From: Phycisphaerae bacterium
Lineage (GTDB): Bacteria > Planctomycetota > Phycisphaerae > Tepidisphaerales > Tepidisphaeraceae
Direction of reading: 5' to 3'
Length of the DNA: 64,000 bases
NCBI GenBank assembly: GCA_025924315.1
Contig: JAICIO010000004.1
Location: forward strand, 1 to 64,000
Part shown: positions 36,944 through 45,807 of the stretch, piece by piece
Layout: every line of letters begins with the position of its first letter
Numbering within the stretch: position 1 is the first letter of the stretch
Notes under the pieces: model-generated
Databases searched by the model: none
Seen by the model: the letters and a program-made list of their open reading frames with translations, nothing else
Told to the model about the DNA's origin: nothing
Made by a program: the position numbers and the translations under genes

Positions 36944-37864
36944 ATGCCCACCCGATTTGCCGCCCGAAAACGCGCTTTTACGCTGGTCGAACTCCTGGTC
37001 GTCATCGGAATTATCGCAGTCCTGATTTCCATACTGCTCCCCGCGCTGAACAAAGCGCGCGAAACCGCGATGAAGACGCAATGTCTTTCGAACCTGCATC
37101 AGTTTGTGCTCGCGGACCAGATGTACATGAACCAATCGAAGGGCTGGCACGTGCCGGGATGGACCGCGTTTCTGCTGACCCCGCCAAGCACGTATCAGCC
37201 GAATTCTGCGCTAACCAACAATTGGTCGGGCAATTACCTGTGGCGTAAATGCTTGAATGTGCCAATCGTTGAAGGAACCGACGTGGCTGCGCCCAACTCG
37301 GGCGTCCAAGCGGCTCGCTTCGCGCAGGAGTTCCTTCCCCGAAAGCTGATGTGCCCGTCGGCCCTACGAACGTTCGCGGGCGGGAGCGGGTCGTACCAAC
37401 CCTTAACCGGGGACGAGTTGGTGACTCCCAACGGCTTTTATGGAATGAACCTCCAAGGGCTCGAAAATCAAAGCACGGTAACGCATCGCGTGCCGATCAC
37501 TGACCCGCAGTGCTCGCAGGCCATAGACCCGCCGGCTGGATATGGCCACCACGGCTACAGTGCAAGCCAGGTCAAGCATGCATCTGAGAAGCTCGAGTGG
37601 ATCGATGGCGTGAACAAAGTCGTGAACATGGATGGCTCAGGCGACCCAAGCGGGAGCCCGACCCATGCGGGCACAGACCCGTGGCTGTGGCCGCGTGACT
37701 ATGACAAGATCGGCGAATCCGGCACCAACGGCACGATCACGCGATCGAGCGCGTGGCGCCATCGCGGTTACGCCAACGTGGCCTTTTTCGATGGCCACTG
37801 CGAGTCGGTCCGTTCCGACGCCATCAAGCAAAATGCCAAACTCTGGGAAGTCGTGCTGCCGTAA
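36944..37864 (+). CDS. Pseudopilin-like protein 2 of the tandem array
   Basis: 306 residues. The leader [11 protein letters not shown] is followed by [20 protein letters not shown]. The processed region runs into [20 protein letters not shown] and [14 protein letters not shown]. The middle part [20 protein letters not shown], the [14 protein letters not shown] block and the C-terminal [20 protein letters not shown] (H-X9-DG) are almost the same as in gene 3. The two have exactly the same length, so this pair is the product of a recent duplication. ATG 36944 has GAGGAA five or so bases upstream, and an upstream in-frame TTG is not needed. Substrate or partner unknown. Confidence 0.92.
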   Translation: MPTRFAARKRAFTLVELLVVIGIIAVLISILLPALNKARETAMKTQCLSNLHQFVLADQMYMNQSKGWHVPGWTAFLLTPPSTYQPNSALTNNWSGNYLWRKCLNVPIVEGTDVAAPNSGVQAARFAQEFLPRKLMCPSALRTFAGGSGSYQPLTGDELVTPNGFYGMNLQGLENQSTVTHRVPITDPQCSQAIDPPAGYGHHGYSASQVKHASEKLEWIDGVNKVVNMDGSGDPSGSPTHAGTDPWLWPRDYDKIGESGTNGTITRSSAWRHRGYANVAFFDGHCESVRSDAIKQNAKLWEVVLP

Positions 37865-37896
37865 ACCATCGGTTCGACAATCAAATTGCGAAGATG

Positions 37897-37925
37897 AACC
37901 GCGAGCTTGCTCGCGGTTTTTCTTT
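37897..37925 (+). terminator. Intrinsic terminator after pseudopilin 2 (CCGCGAGC stem)
   Basis: The stem AACCGCGAGC / GCTCGCGGTT has a minimal TT loop, followed by TTTCTTT. The same stem recurs after genes 3 and 4. Confidence 0.88.
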
Positions 37926-38213
37926 GAGAAATAGGGCATGAACGTACCCGCGTGAATTATACGGGCCGGGATCGTTTTTGGAGGAAGCGGCGCAGCCGCG
38001 GAGGCGCGCCACTTTCTCTTTTTTTGGTTGACTCAAACATATGCGTTCCCAATTATTGCTTATGGCAATCTTTGAATATTCGTGTCGGTCTCGTTTGGGC
38101 TCTGGCTGTATGGGAGCCCATAATGTTCAAGCAATCAGGCGCGGGCGCGTGTGAAGATGGAATTTCTTCGTCAACGCATGAGTTTTACTTGTCCGATTGC
38201 AATCGATCGAATA
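37926..38213. other. Gene-free leader upstream of pseudopilin 3
   Basis: Part of a 446-base stretch without a supported gene between pseudopilins 2 and 3. It is more A+T-rich than the surroundings. A candidate promoter is TTGACT at 38028-38033, a 17-base spacer and AATTAT at 38051-38056, about 255 bases before ATG 38311. Upstream of that is a G+C-rich patch (GCGGCGCAGCCGC at about 37988-38000) with a following T-run, possibly a second terminator. A frame of about 100 codons in this stretch has no family features. Confidence 0.5.
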
Positions 38214-38282
38214 CATTGGTTCCCATTGTCCTCATGCATTGGTTCCCATCGTCCTGATGCATTGGTTCCCATTCTCGTCATT
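38214..38282. repeat. Three tandem 23-base direct repeats upstream of pseudopilin 3
   Basis: Three head-to-tail copies of CATTGGTTCCCATYGTCCTSATG begin at 38214, 38237 and 38260; the third diverges in its last seven or so bases. They end 28 bases before ATG 38311. The regular 23-base period without spacers suggests an iterated binding site or a short slippage repeat. No other member of the array has it. Confidence 0.85.
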
Positions 38283-38310
38283 GTTCGAGCAACCCTTATC
38301 GAGGAACAAC

Positions 38311-39231
38311 ATGCCCATTGCCTATACACGCTGTCGTGGCTTCACGCTTGTCGAATTGCTGGTCGTGATCGGAATTATCGCGGTCCTGATCTCAATGCTG
38401 CTGCCAGCGCTGAACAAAGCGCGCGCAACCGCGGCGAAGACGCAGTGCCTCTCCAACCTGCGTCAGTTCGGGCTGGCCGACCAGATGTACATGAACGAAT
38501 CGAGGGGATGGCATGTGCCGGGCTGGCAGGCAACTCCCGTCCAGTTGAACGAAGGCTTAACCAACCATTGGTCGGGCAACGCGCTATGGCGTCGGTGCCT
38601 GAACGTGCCGATCGTCGATCCAAGCGACCCGGCTGCCCCAGGCTCGGGTGCCCAAGCTACATTCGCGCAGGAATTCCTTCCGCGAAAGCTGATGTGCCCG
38701 GTCGCCCTGCGAACTTTCGCGGGCGGGGGCGGATCGTTTCAACCGTTAAGCGGTGACGAGTTGGTGACTCCAAATGGCTTCTATGGAATGAACGTGCAAG
38801 GGGTCGATAGCACCCCGAATTCCACCCGCGTTCCGAGGATCGATCCACAATGCCATCAGGCGTACGACCCGCCGGTTGGTGATGGCTTCCACGGATTTAA
38901 GGCCAGTCAGGTGAAGCGTTCCGCGGAGAAGCTCGAGTGGATCGACGCTCAGACGAAGCTGGTAAATATGGACGGCTCGGGCGATCCGACCGGCAGCAAA
39001 ACCCATGCGGGGACAAACGCGACGCTTTGGAAGCAAGACTACGACAATGTCGGGGAATCGGGGACGGGTAACGTGGCGCTGCCAAATGGCGGACGTGGCA
39101 AGGTTGTTCGCACGAGCAGCTGGCGGCATAATGGGTATGCCAACGTCGTGTTCTTCGACGGCCATGCCGAATCGATCCGCAGCACCGAGATCAAGCAAAA
39201 CCCCAAGCTTTGGGAAGTCGTCCTGCCGTAG
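38311..39231 (+). CDS. Pseudopilin-like protein 3 of the tandem array
   Basis: 306 residues. The leader [10 protein letters not shown] is followed by [20 protein letters not shown], then [20 protein letters not shown] and [15 protein letters not shown]. It is a near twin of gene 2: both have [34 protein letters not shown] and the ending [11 protein letters not shown] or [11 protein letters not shown]. It differs mostly in the residues after HVPGW and in an insertion near [20 protein letters not shown]. The C-terminal [20 protein letters not shown] carries H-X9-DG. GAGGAA precedes ATG 38311. It is the only member with direct repeats in its upstream region, so its control may differ. Confidence 0.92.
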   Translation: MPIAYTRCRGFTLVELLVVIGIIAVLISMLLPALNKARATAAKTQCLSNLRQFGLADQMYMNESRGWHVPGWQATPVQLNEGLTNHWSGNALWRRCLNVPIVDPSDPAAPGSGAQATFAQEFLPRKLMCPVALRTFAGGGGSFQPLSGDELVTPNGFYGMNVQGVDSTPNSTRVPRIDPQCHQAYDPPVGDGFHGFKASQVKRSAEKLEWIDAQTKLVNMDGSGDPTGSKTHAGTNATLWKQDYDNVGESGTGNVALPNGGRGKVVRTSSWRHNGYANVVFFDGHAESIRSTEIKQNPKLWEVVLP

Positions 39232-39261
39232 TCGATCCGTTCCGCGATCAAATGCGAAGAC

Positions 39262-39290
39262 AACCGCGAGCAAGCTCGCGGTTTTTCTTT
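39262..39290 (+). terminator. Intrinsic terminator after pseudopilin 3 (CCGCGAGC stem)
   Basis: AACCGCGAGC / GCTCGCGGTT with an AA loop and TTTCTTTT; the same stem as after genes 2 and 4. Confidence 0.88.
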
Positions 39291-39370
39291 TGGGGAAATA
39301 ACCGGCGATGCTGCGTCATTGAATTAGTTGGACGAGGGCATTCCTTTTTTCGAAACGGCTGAACAAATAA

Positions 39371-39398
39371 TTGAAAAAACGATCGGCGTCGATATGTT
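39371..39398 (+). promoter_or_regulatory. Candidate sigma-70 promoter of pseudopilin 4
   Basis: TTGAAA at 39371-39376 (5 of 6), a 16-base spacer and TATGTT at 39393-39398 (4 of 6) lie about 41 bases before ATG 39440, a layout like that upstream of gene 2. Confidence 0.38.
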
Positions 39399-39439
39399 GA
39401 TCGATTGAAAGCGTTCGAGTTTCACGCCCGGAGGCAACC

Positions 39440-40489
39440 ATGAACCAACGTTCATCGTCGCGCGCGTTTACCCTGGTGGAACTGCTCGTCGTCATTGCGA
39501 TCATCGCTCTTCTCATTTCGATGCTCTTGCCCGTGCTGAGCAAGGTGCGACAGGCGGCGCAGGCGACGCAGTGCATGAACAACCTGAAGCAGTTCGGCAT
39601 GGCCGACCTGATGTATGTCAACGAGTGGAAGGGATGGCACGTGCCGGCCGTGCAGGGGTCGAGGCCCGGCACCGCCGAGCCTGAGGTCAAACGATCGTGG
39701 ATGCGGAATCCAAGTTTTCGGCGAATGCTTCGCGTCCCCGTGCTGGAAGAGCCTCAAACCGGATTCGTTCCTGGTCAGCCGGCCAATAACACATTCTTCA
39801 CCAATCAACGACTCGTCGGTGGTTTTCCGCCAAAGTACTTGTGTCCCTCAGCGAATGGCGTAGGTGGCCTCACGATTTGGTCGGGCACAGCTGGCGAGGC
39901 GATTGGCATTGATCTCGTACAGATGACCACATACTACGGCATGAACGTCACCGGCGTGGACTATATCACCGGCGGCAATGGAGCCGGCTCAGGCGCATAC
40001 GACGGCGTGCCCGATCCGTTTCTCACGCCTTATTGCCGTTTGGAGGCGAATGGCGCCACCGGTCCCACCCCGCCGGTGACCGATTTCCACGGCTATAAGG
40101 CCTCTCAGGTACGCAGTTCATCCGAAAAGGTTATGTTTGCCGACGCCCAATACTGGGAGATCAACGTCAACGGGTGCGTGGCTTTTGACCACGACCTTCA
40201 AGGAGTTCCACTGAATCACGGCTCGGTCACGGGCGAGTCTTCATCCGATTCGGCTAGAACCAGCGACTACGCGTTTTTCGGCGAGAGGACCAGCGCCAGC
40301 ACGCTGAACGGCCAAACCATCGACCCGAATCGCTCGATCGCCTATCGCCACAACAAGGGGGCGAACATCATTTTCTTCGATGGCCACGGCGAATGGCGGC
40401 ATCGCGATTTCATCCGGCGAATCTGCGACGGCAACTGGCATTCGCCACAGGACCGCATGTGGTACGTGATCAAGGACCCGCCCGGCTGA
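39440..40489 (+). CDS. Pseudopilin-like protein 4 of the tandem array
   Basis: 349 residues. The leader MNQRSSSRA is followed by [20 protein letters not shown], then [20 protein letters not shown] and [14 protein letters not shown]. The middle has [20 protein letters not shown] and [20 protein letters not shown]; the C-terminus has [19 protein letters not shown] and an SPQD tail. These features group it with gene 1 rather than with its immediate neighbours, so similar copies are interleaved. The upstream CCCGGAGGCAACC supplies a good ribosome binding site. It is a likely secreted or surface-anchored filament-type protein, as for the other members; the role is unknown. Confidence 0.92.
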   Translation: MNQRSSSRAFTLVELLVVIAIIALLISMLLPVLSKVRQAAQATQCMNNLKQFGMADLMYVNEWKGWHVPAVQGSRPGTAEPEVKRSWMRNPSFRRMLRVPVLEEPQTGFVPGQPANNTFFTNQRLVGGFPPKYLCPSANGVGGLTIWSGTAGEAIGIDLVQMTTYYGMNVTGVDYITGGNGAGSGAYDGVPDPFLTPYCRLEANGATGPTPPVTDFHGYKASQVRSSSEKVMFADAQYWEINVNGCVAFDHDLQGVPLNHGSVTGESSSDSARTSDYAFFGERTSASTLNGQTIDPNRSIAYRHNKGANIIFFDGHGEWRHRDFIRRICDGNWHSPQDRMWYVIKDPPG

Positions 40490-40536
40490 TCGAAGGCCCG
40501 CCAGGTTCGAAAGGTCGGACGTTGATCATTGTTTAG

Positions 40537-40563
40537 CCGCGAGCTTGCTCGCGGTTTTTCTTT
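40537..40563 (+). terminator. Intrinsic terminator after pseudopilin 4 (CCGCGAGC stem)
   Basis: CCGCGAGC / GCTCGCGG with a TT loop and TTTTTCTTT. It is identical in stem and loop to the terminator after gene 2. Confidence 0.88.
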
Positions 40564-40719
40564 CCCGATCTTCCGTAAGTGTTGACACCTCGGACATTTG
40601 TGCGACGATTTTCGCGGAAAGGGAATTCCAAGCCGCAGTTGCGCGTTTCTTTAAGTAAATGTCGTTTCGGTCTGGGGCCGGGCTCGAACTGTTTTGTCGA
40701 TCGAGGGCGTTTCGCACGC

Positions 40720-41640
40720 ATGACTCACCCGCTTGGTTCATCTCCCACGGCAAAGCAGCGCTCGGCGGCCTTCTCGCTGGTCGAACTGCTCGTCGCGATT
40801 GCGATCCTCGCGCTGGTGATCGCGCTGCTCTTGCCGACGATCAGCAAAGCTCGTGCGGCCGCCCAGCGCTCACAGTGCCTTTCGAACCTTCGCCAGTTCG
40901 CGTTCGCCGATCAGATGTACCTCAACGACTGGAAGGACTGGCACATCCCCGCGCTGCAGGATGCCGGCTCAACCCTGAGTTCGTCCTACTCGCGCTGCTG
41001 GGCGGCCAACATTGCGGTCAGGCGTCACCTGCTTCAACCGATCATCGATGCGAGCACGCCGACCTCGCCCGCGTCCCTCGTGCCCGCCTCGTACGCCACT
41101 CATTATCTGATGCCGAATCTGCTCTGTCCGACCGTAACCACCAACGCGTGGATTCACCGCGATGGCTGGGAACTTCGCTCACCGGTCGGAAGCATCGGCA
41201 TGAACATCACCGGCGTGGACGTAACGCTTGATGCGAATCATGCGGAACAAGACGGCGTCGCGGATCCGTCCGAAACTCCGCAGGCGCTGCCCAGCGGACC
41301 GATCGGCGCGGGGTTCCACGGCTACAAGCGCTCGCAAGTGAGACGCCCGAGCGAGAAGCTCATGTTCTGTGATGCGCTCAGTGTGCTCGTGAACATCACC
41401 GGTTCCGGCAATGCCCCCGGCGCGCCGCTCTTGTCGGATGGCAGAGAACGAGACTATGACGTGATCAAGGAACGCACCGGCTCCGGCACGTTACCCGACG
41501 GCCGAAAGTTCGACGCCGACCGCAACATCGCCTGGCGGCACAACGATTACGCCAACATCGTGTTCTTCGACGGTCACGCCGAATCCCGCCGCAAAGAAGA
41601 CATCCGCCAGAACGCCAAGCTCTGGGTTGTCACACGCTAA
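40720..41640 (+). CDS. Pseudopilin-like protein 5 of the tandem array
   Basis: 306 residues. The leader [17 protein letters not shown] is the longest in the array at 17 residues, followed by [20 protein letters not shown], then [20 protein letters not shown] and [15 protein letters not shown] (a variant of the WKGWHVPA signature). It keeps [20 protein letters not shown] and the C-terminal [23 protein letters not shown] 40720 is chosen because it lies closest to the hydrophobic segment. A TTGACA at 40582-40587 upstream has only a weak -10 partner. No convincing intrinsic terminator follows; only a weak GGAGC/GCTCC stem without a T-run is seen near 41690, so genes 5 and 6 may share a transcript. 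Confidence 0.9.
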   Translation: MTHPLGSSPTAKQRSAAFSLVELLVAIAILALVIALLLPTISKARAAAQRSQCLSNLRQFAFADQMYLNDWKDWHIPALQDAGSTLSSSYSRCWAANIAVRRHLLQPIIDASTPTSPASLVPASYATHYLMPNLLCPTVTTNAWIHRDGWELRSPVGSIGMNITGVDVTLDANHAEQDGVADPSETPQALPSGPIGAGFHGYKRSQVRRPSEKLMFCDALSVLVNITGSGNAPGAPLLSDGRERDYDVIKERTGSGTLPDGRKFDADRNIAWRHNDYANIVFFDGHAESRRKEDIRQNAKLWVVTR

Positions 41641-41774
41641 CTTTTTCGATTCCCTGCCGAACTGGATCCGGCCGCGTCCGTAGTTCTTCTGGAGCTTTCA
41701 ACGCTCCAACCGGGCCGCTTAAATCAAGCTGCTGCCGGCTGTCATAACCCCATTATTCGGTTTGGAGTAGTTTC

Positions 41775-42605
41775 ATGACGCTCTCTCTTGCGCGCCGTCG
41801 GCGCGGATTTACGCTCGTCGAATTGCTTGTCGTTATCGGGATCATTGCGCTCTTGATCTCGATGCTTTTGCCCGTCGTCAATAAGGCACGGGAATCGGCG
41901 AATCGCACACAATGCCTTTCGAACCTCCGGCAACTTGCGATCGCCGACCAGATGTACCTGAACGAGTCCAAAGGGTGGCACGTGCCGGCGTGGCAGGGGA
42001 GTTCGCTCTGCATCACCTCCGGCGCGGCGACGAACATCTGGCCGTCGAACGCGCTCTTCCGCCGCTCGCTCAATATGCTTTTGATCGATCCCGCGCCCTA
42101 TCCCGCGGCGCAGCGCGGTGTCGTCGCGATGGTGACTCGACCTTGGATCTGCCCGGATGCACTTCGGACAAACAATCCGATCACCGATCCCACAACCGGA
42201 AACTCATACTTTCCGCTGAACGCGAGCACCGGCATGAACGTCGCGACGTTCAACACCACGCCCGGGAATTCGGTGACGCCGCAGGCCGCCGCGCCCACCT
42301 ACTTCTTCGGATTCAAGCGCAACCAGGTCAAGCATCCGACCGACAAGCTGATGTTCGTCGACGCGATGAATATCCTCGTCGACCGCAGTGGTTCGGGTCA
42401 GCTCTGGGGACGCAATTACGACAACGTTGGCGAGCGCACCGGCACCGGTAGTCTTCCGAGCGGACAGCCGTTTGACGCGAGTCGTATGACCGCCTGGCGC
42501 CACAACAACGGCGCAAACGTCGCCTTCTTCGACGGTCACGCAGAATGGCTCCAGAAAAAGACCATCACCAACAACACCAAGTTGTGGGATGTGACGACCG
42601 ATTAG
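41775..42605 (+). CDS. Pseudopilin-like protein 6 of the tandem array
   Basis: 276 residues, the shortest member. The leader [11 protein letters not shown] is followed by [20 protein letters not shown], then [20 protein letters not shown] and [15 protein letters not shown]. The middle is reduced, keeping [20 protein letters not shown]. The C-terminal [15 protein letters not shown] has H-X9-DG. GGAG lies about eight bases upstream of ATG 41775. A strong terminator follows. As in the other members, the N-terminal helix would anchor it in the membrane or a pseudopilus; the variable middle suggests binding of different partners. This is an inference. Confidence 0.92.
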   Translation: MTLSLARRRRGFTLVELLVVIGIIALLISMLLPVVNKARESANRTQCLSNLRQLAIADQMYLNESKGWHVPAWQGSSLCITSGAATNIWPSNALFRRSLNMLLIDPAPYPAAQRGVVAMVTRPWICPDALRTNNPITDPTTGNSYFPLNASTGMNVATFNTTPGNSVTPQAAAPTYFFGFKRNQVKHPTDKLMFVDAMNILVDRSGSGQLWGRNYDNVGERTGTGSLPSGQPFDASRMTAWRHNNGANVAFFDGHAEWLQKKTITNNTKLWDVTTD

Positions 42606-42640
42606 TTCGGCGGATTTGAGAAACAAGTCGTGAACGAACG

Positions 42641-42671
42641 GGAGCCGGTGAAATCACCGGCTCTCTTTTTT
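42641..42671. terminator. Bidirectional-looking terminator between pseudopilin 6 and response regulator
   Basis: GAGCCGGTG / CACCGGCTC with an AAAT loop and a following T-run on the plus strand. It separates two convergent genes. Confidence 0.88.
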
Positions 42672-42683
42672 GATCAGGATTCG

Positions 42684-43055
42684 TTAGCTTGCGCCGTTGG
42701 TCACCGCTCGGATCGCGGCCTCTAGCTTATCGAGATCGACAGGTTTGGTGAGATGGGTATGGAATCCGGATTGCAGCGCCTGATCGACGTCATCGACGGA
42801 GTCGAATCCCGTCAGGGCGATTCCCTTCAGGCCCGCTTGTCCCCGAAGCTGCCGCATCAGGTCCAGACCGCTGCCGTCGGGCAAATCGAGATCGCTGATG
42901 AGCAGATTGAATTGGTGCTTTTGAGCGCTCGCCAGCGCATCGTTCACGCACGGCGCCGTTTCCACGACATAACCCAAATGGCGCAAAAGGCGAGCCATGA
43001 GTCGGAGCGTGTCTTCGTGGTCTTCGACAAGCAATATCTTCAGCGCGTCAGGCAT
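42684..43055 (-). CDS. Receiver-only response regulator
   Basis: A 123-residue cytosolic receiver domain without an output domain. The acidic pair is in LLVEDHEDT, the phosphorylated Asp is Asp55 in LLISDLDLPDGSG, the switch Thr lies in GIALTGFDS, and the conserved Lys in HLTKPVD. Such proteins pass phosphoryl groups in relays or act by protein contact. No histidine kinase is nearby. ATG 43055 (MPDALKILLVED) is taken as the start; an upstream in-frame TTG adds three residues. It is convergent with the pseudopilin array, which makes a functional link possible but unproven. Confidence 0.93.
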   Translation of the reverse strand: MPDALKILLVEDHEDTLRLMARLLRHLGYVVETAPCVNDALASAQKHQFNLLISDLDLPDGSGLDLMRQLRGQAGLKGIALTGFDSVDDVDQALQSGFHTHLTKPVDLDKLEAAIRAVTNGAS

Positions 43056-43301
43056 GGATCGCAATCAAACAATGCAACAACCCCGAAAACGCCGTAGCCG
43101 CGGCATCTCCGCCCGGGCAAATTTGTACATTTCCCAAACAAACTGTCAATCGAGTTGCACGCGGACCTGTTGTTTTTCGCTAAGGATTTTCCGAAGCGAT
43201 AGACCGCTGTGTGCGCGCGATGTTAGGCCGCCGTGTGAACAAAATCCGTCCGGTCGAGTATTATTTTCGCCAGCCCGTCCGCCGGAGCACACTTGGGGAC
43301 A

Positions 43302-45725
43302 ATGAGTCGGTTGATCACGCTCTTCGCACTCGCGATTACTTCGCTGCTGCCGCTTCGCGCGCTGGCCGCAGACAAGATCGACTTCGCCCGCGATGTTCAA
43401 CCCATTCTTTCCGACAACTGTTATCGATGTCACGGACCGGACGCCGCCGCCCGAAAGGGCGACTTGCGCCTCGATCAACTCGATCGCAAACTCGGTCCCT
43501 TCGCGCCACGCGACGGCTACTCGATTGTCGTTCCCGGAAATCTCGATGACAGCGTCCTCGCGATGCGCATCACGGCGGATGATCCCGACCAGATCATGCC
43601 GCCGCCGAAATCAAACCGGCATCTCTCCACACAGCAAATCGAAACGCTCAAGCAGTGGATCCAGCAGGGCGCGAAGTGGGGTCAGCACTGGTCGTTCGTC
43701 AAACCCGTCCGCCCGCCGGTGCCGGAAGTGCAGGACAAATCCTGGCCGAAGAACGACATCGACCATTTCATCCTCGCGCGACTTGAGAAAGAAAAAATCG
43801 CGCCCTCGCCACCAACCGACAAAGCCGCGCTCCTTCGCCGCGTCGCGCTCGACCTGACCGGCATCCCACCCACGCCCGCGGAACTCGACGCCTTCATCGC
43901 GGATGACTCACCGAACGCATACGAAAAACAAGTCGATCGCCTCCTCGCCTCGCCCCATTTCGGCGAGCGGCAGGCCCGACACTGGCTCGACAACGCGCGC
44001 TATGCTGACTCCAACGGTTATTCCCAGGATTTCCCGCGCGTGATCTGGCCTTATCGCGATTGGGTCATCCACGCGATGAACAACGACATGCCGTTCGATC
44101 AATTTACGATCGAGCAGCTTGCCGGCGACATGCTGCCCAATGCGACGCTCGATCAGAAAACCGCCACCGGGTTTCATCGCAACACGCAGATCAACTCCGA
44201 AGGCGGAATCGATCCCGAACAATTTCGAGTCGAATCGATCATCGATCGCGTCGCGACGACTGGCACCGTTTTCCTCGGTCTGACGATCGCCTGTGCGCAG
44301 TGCCACGATCACAAGTTCGATCCCATCTCGCAAAAGGAGTACTACCAGTTCTTCGCGTTCTTCAACAATTGTGATGAGCCGACCATGAAGGTGAGCGGCG
44401 TGGTTGATCCGAAGCAGATCGCCGAGCTCCAGGAGCGCATCGACACCCTCGAGACGCAGGTGAAGCAGAAGATCGCGGAATGGGAAGCCGGCCTGACCGA
44501 CGCGGAGAAAGCGACGCTCACGCCGAAAGCGCGCGCAGCACTGGCCTTTCCCGCGGACAAACGCCTCCCGGCTCAGATCGCAGCGGTGAACGAGGCGCTG
44601 CGCCTTGCCGACAACGACTTCGGCGGAATGCTCGACAACCTGAACGCCGTTCGCAAACAGCTCAATGACGGCGTCTCGACGATGGTGATGGCCCAGCGAA
44701 AGCAGCCTCGCAAAACCACCATCCTCATCAAGGGCGATTTCACGCGGCCGAGCGATGAAGTTTCGGCCGGCGTGCCTCACATGCTTCCTGCGATGAAGGT
44801 GAAGAATCCAACTCGCCTCGATCTCGCGAAATGGATCGTCGATCCAGAGAATCCCCTTACCGCGCGCGTGACGGTCAATCGTATCTGGCAGCAATACTTC
44901 GGCCGCGGAATTGTCGAGACGGAAAACGATTTCGGGTCGCAAGGCTCGCCGCCGTCGAATCCTGAATTGCTTGATTACCTCGCGACAGAGCTGGTCAAAA
45001 ACAACTGGAGTCTCAAGCACATTCATCGCCTGATCGTCACGTCGGCGACGTACCAGCAATCGTCGAAGGCTCGGCCGGAGCTCGACAACATCGATCCCTA
45101 CAATTGCCTGCTCGCGCGCCAATCACGAATTCGCCTCGACGCCGAAATCGTCCGCGACGTCGCACTCGCGTCGAGCGGCCTGCTCAGCGAAAAGATCGGC
45201 GGGCCCAGCGTCTTTCCGCCAATTCCCGACGGTGTGATGAGCCTCGGCCAGGTGAAGCACGAATGGAAAACGAGCGTCGGCCCCGACCGCTACCGCCGTG
45301 GGATGTACACTTTCACGTATCGCAATTCGCTGCACCCCTCGCTCGCGAGCTTCGACGCCCCCGATGCGATCCTCGCCTGCACGCGCCGCATCCGATCCAA
45401 CACGCCTCTCCAGGCGCTGAACCTGTTGAACGACACCGCGTGGATGGAGTTCTCCCGCGCACTGGCCGCTCGCGTGCTCAAAGAACACGGCAACGTCGAC
45501 ACGCTCTTCCGCCTCGCGACCTCGCGCGTTCCGGAATCCGATGAGCGCCAGATCCTCCAGGATCTGCTCGACAAAAAGCGAGCCGAACTGAAAGACGAAC
45601 CGAAAAACGCCACCGCGATCGCCGCGAAGATGACCCCGCCAGGCGTCGAAACATCCGATTTCGCCGCGTGGACGCTGGTTTCACGCGTCGTGTTAAACTT
45701 GGATGAAACGATTACGCGAGAGTGA
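43302..45725 (+). CDS. PSCyt1/DUF1549/PSD1 (DUF1553) cytochrome-type protein
   Basis: An exported protein of about 807 residues from a planctomycete-rich family. A signal peptide ([16 protein letters not shown]) is followed by the PSCyt1 domain with one heme-binding CYRCHG (Cys40, Cys43, His44) and the distal MPPPKS Met. The DUF1549 domain follows ([20 protein letters not shown], then [14 protein letters not shown]) and contains a second Cxx[13 protein letters not shown]. The C-terminal DUF1553/PSD1 domain ends with [10 protein letters not shown] and a helical tail. A coiled region ([20 protein letters not shown]) joins the last two. The protein is shorter than many relatives of about 1000 residues because no carbohydrate-binding insert is present. 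It is paired with the DUF1501 gene downstream, as is usual. Its substrate is unknown. Confidence 0.93.
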   Translation: MSRLITLFALAITSLLPLRALAADKIDFARDVQPILSDNCYRCHGPDAAARKGDLRLDQLDRKLGPFAPRDGYSIVVPGNLDDSVLAMRITADDPDQIMPPPKSNRHLSTQQIETLKQWIQQGAKWGQHWSFVKPVRPPVPEVQDKSWPKNDIDHFILARLEKEKIAPSPPTDKAALLRRVALDLTGIPPTPAELDAFIADDSPNAYEKQVDRLLASPHFGERQARHWLDNARYADSNGYSQDFPRVIWPYRDWVIHAMNNDMPFDQFTIEQLAGDMLPNATLDQKTATGFHRNTQINSEGGIDPEQFRVESIIDRVATTGTVFLGLTIACAQCHDHKFDPISQKEYYQFFAFFNNCDEPTMKVSGVVDPKQIAELQERIDTLETQVKQKIAEWEAGLTDAEKATLTPKARAALAFPADKRLPAQIAAVNEALRLADNDFGGMLDNLNAVRKQLNDGVSTMVMAQRKQPRKTTILIKGDFTRPSDEVSAGVPHMLPAMKVKNPTRLDLAKWIVDPENPLTARVTVNRIWQQYFGRGIVETENDFGSQGSPPSNPELLDYLATELVKNNWSLKHIHRLIVTSATYQQSSKARPELDNIDPYNCLLARQSRIRLDAEIVRDVALASSGLLSEKIGGPSVFPPIPDGVMSLGQVKHEWKTSVGPDRYRRGMYTFTYRNSLHPSLASFDAPDAILACTRRIRSNTPLQALNLLNDTAWMEFSRALAARVLKEHGNVDTLFRLATSRVPESDERQILQDLLDKKRAELKDEPKNATAIAAKMTPPGVETSDFAAWTLVSRVVLNLDETITRE

Positions 45726-45736
45726 GAAACGTGAAC

Positions 45737-45795
45737 GTGACACGGGCTTTTATCCCGTGCTCGCACCGTATGCACGGGCTAAAAGCCCGTGTCAC
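45737..45795. repeat. Hairpin of the CACGGGCTTTTA type between PSD1 and DUF1501 genes
   Basis: GTGACACGGGCTTTTA on the left and TAAAAGCCCGTGTCAC on the right, with CCCGTGC/GCACGGG inside. It fills most of the 82-base gap between two genes expected to be co-transcribed. The right arm is followed by the ribosome binding site of the DUF1501 gene. Confidence 0.85.
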
Positions 45796-45807
45796 AAGGA
45801 AGCCGCT

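Noticed and set aside
37952-38257. 101-codon frame in the gap before pseudopilin 3
   Set aside because: No ribosome binding site, no domain, and it runs into the 23-base repeats.
38214-38282. CRISPR array
   Set aside because: The 23-base units are directly contiguous with no spacers and there are no cas genes.
43908-45122. 404-codon frame antisense to the PSD1 gene
   Set aside because: Arg-rich translation with no recognisable fold; shadow of the real gene.
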